This document shows positions 23,281-23,302 of a DNA stretch of 23,302 nucleotides, one piece after another. Position numbers and translations under genes: made by a program. The stretch is from an uncultured Eubacterium sp. (GTDB lineage Bacteria > Bacillota > Clostridia > Lachnospirales > Lachnospiraceae). Every line of letters starts with the position of its first letter. Within the stretch, counting starts at the first letter, position 1. The DNA lies in contig CAJTVR010000072.1 in assembly GCA_910580075.1 (NCBI GenBank), positions 1 to 23,302 on the forward strand, read 5' to 3'. The notes beneath the pieces were generated by a model, which was given only the letters and a program-made list of their open reading frames with translations, was not told the DNA's origin and searched no databases.

Positions 23281-23302
23281 CAAACAGTAAGAAATTCTAA
23301 AT

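Noticed and set aside
23081..23290. 69-codon ORF after citrate synthase
   Set aside because: It spans an inverted repeat and copy 3 of the dispersed repeat, and has no ribosome site.

Overview
The window looks like a chromosomal segment of a gut Clostridia bacterium, most likely Lachnospiraceae. The base composition is moderately AT-rich, Shine-Dalgarno sites are strong, promoters are sigma-A type, and the families present are typical of that group (DUF4179 anti-sigma-like protein, Rpn nuclease, bacteriohemerythrin-receiver fusion, class III NrdD, GH51 arabinofuranosidase, QueT). The family assignment is inference from content; no rRNA or tRNA is present. I found no phage, CRISPR array or intact insertion sequence.

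Layout. 1-1300: a DUF4179 membrane protein with its terminator. 1455-5410: a signalling pair in convergent orientation, a hemerythrin/CheX-like/receiver fusion (behind a roughly 440-nt untranslated leader with its own promoter and terminator) and a methyl-accepting chemotaxis protein, sharing a bidirectional terminator. 5493-11362: a GH51 alpha-L-arabinofuranosidase diverging from a very large exported surface protein gene that is broken near its 5' end by an in-frame stop and a -1 frameshift, both beside poly-A runs. 11368-13673: a TetR regulator and an MFS drug-type exporter with palindromic operators. 13908-17321: an O6-alkylguanine-DNA methyltransferase, the anaerobic ribonucleotide reductase nrdD with a textbook pair of NrdR boxes, and a shikimate-kinase-like protein. 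17394-18341: an Rpn-family nuclease/transposase-like gene. 18717-20845: queuosine precursor genes queT-queF-queC on the minus strand, headed by a preQ1-I riboswitch. 20896-23079: a MarR regulator translationally coupled to citrate synthase, preceded by a strong promoter, an attenuator-like hairpin pair and a CIRCE (HrcA) operator.

How the parts work together. The que genes form one pathway unit: QueC makes preQ0, QueF reduces it to preQ1, and QueT imports precursor under preQ1 feedback; queD and queE are not in the window. The hemerythrin-receiver protein and the chemoreceptor plausibly serve oxygen or redox sensing linked to motility. The regulatory DNA is the most informative part of the window: NrdR boxes, the preQ1 aptamer, the CIRCE element with no chaperone gene beside it, and an unidentified leader RNA. 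A short dispersed repeat occurs three times, each time just after the stop codon of a gene (tetR, MFS, citrate synthase). I see no clear new multi-gene system; the best leads are the CIRCE/attenuator leader before marR-citrate synthase, the leader of the hemerythrin gene, and the broken surface protein.
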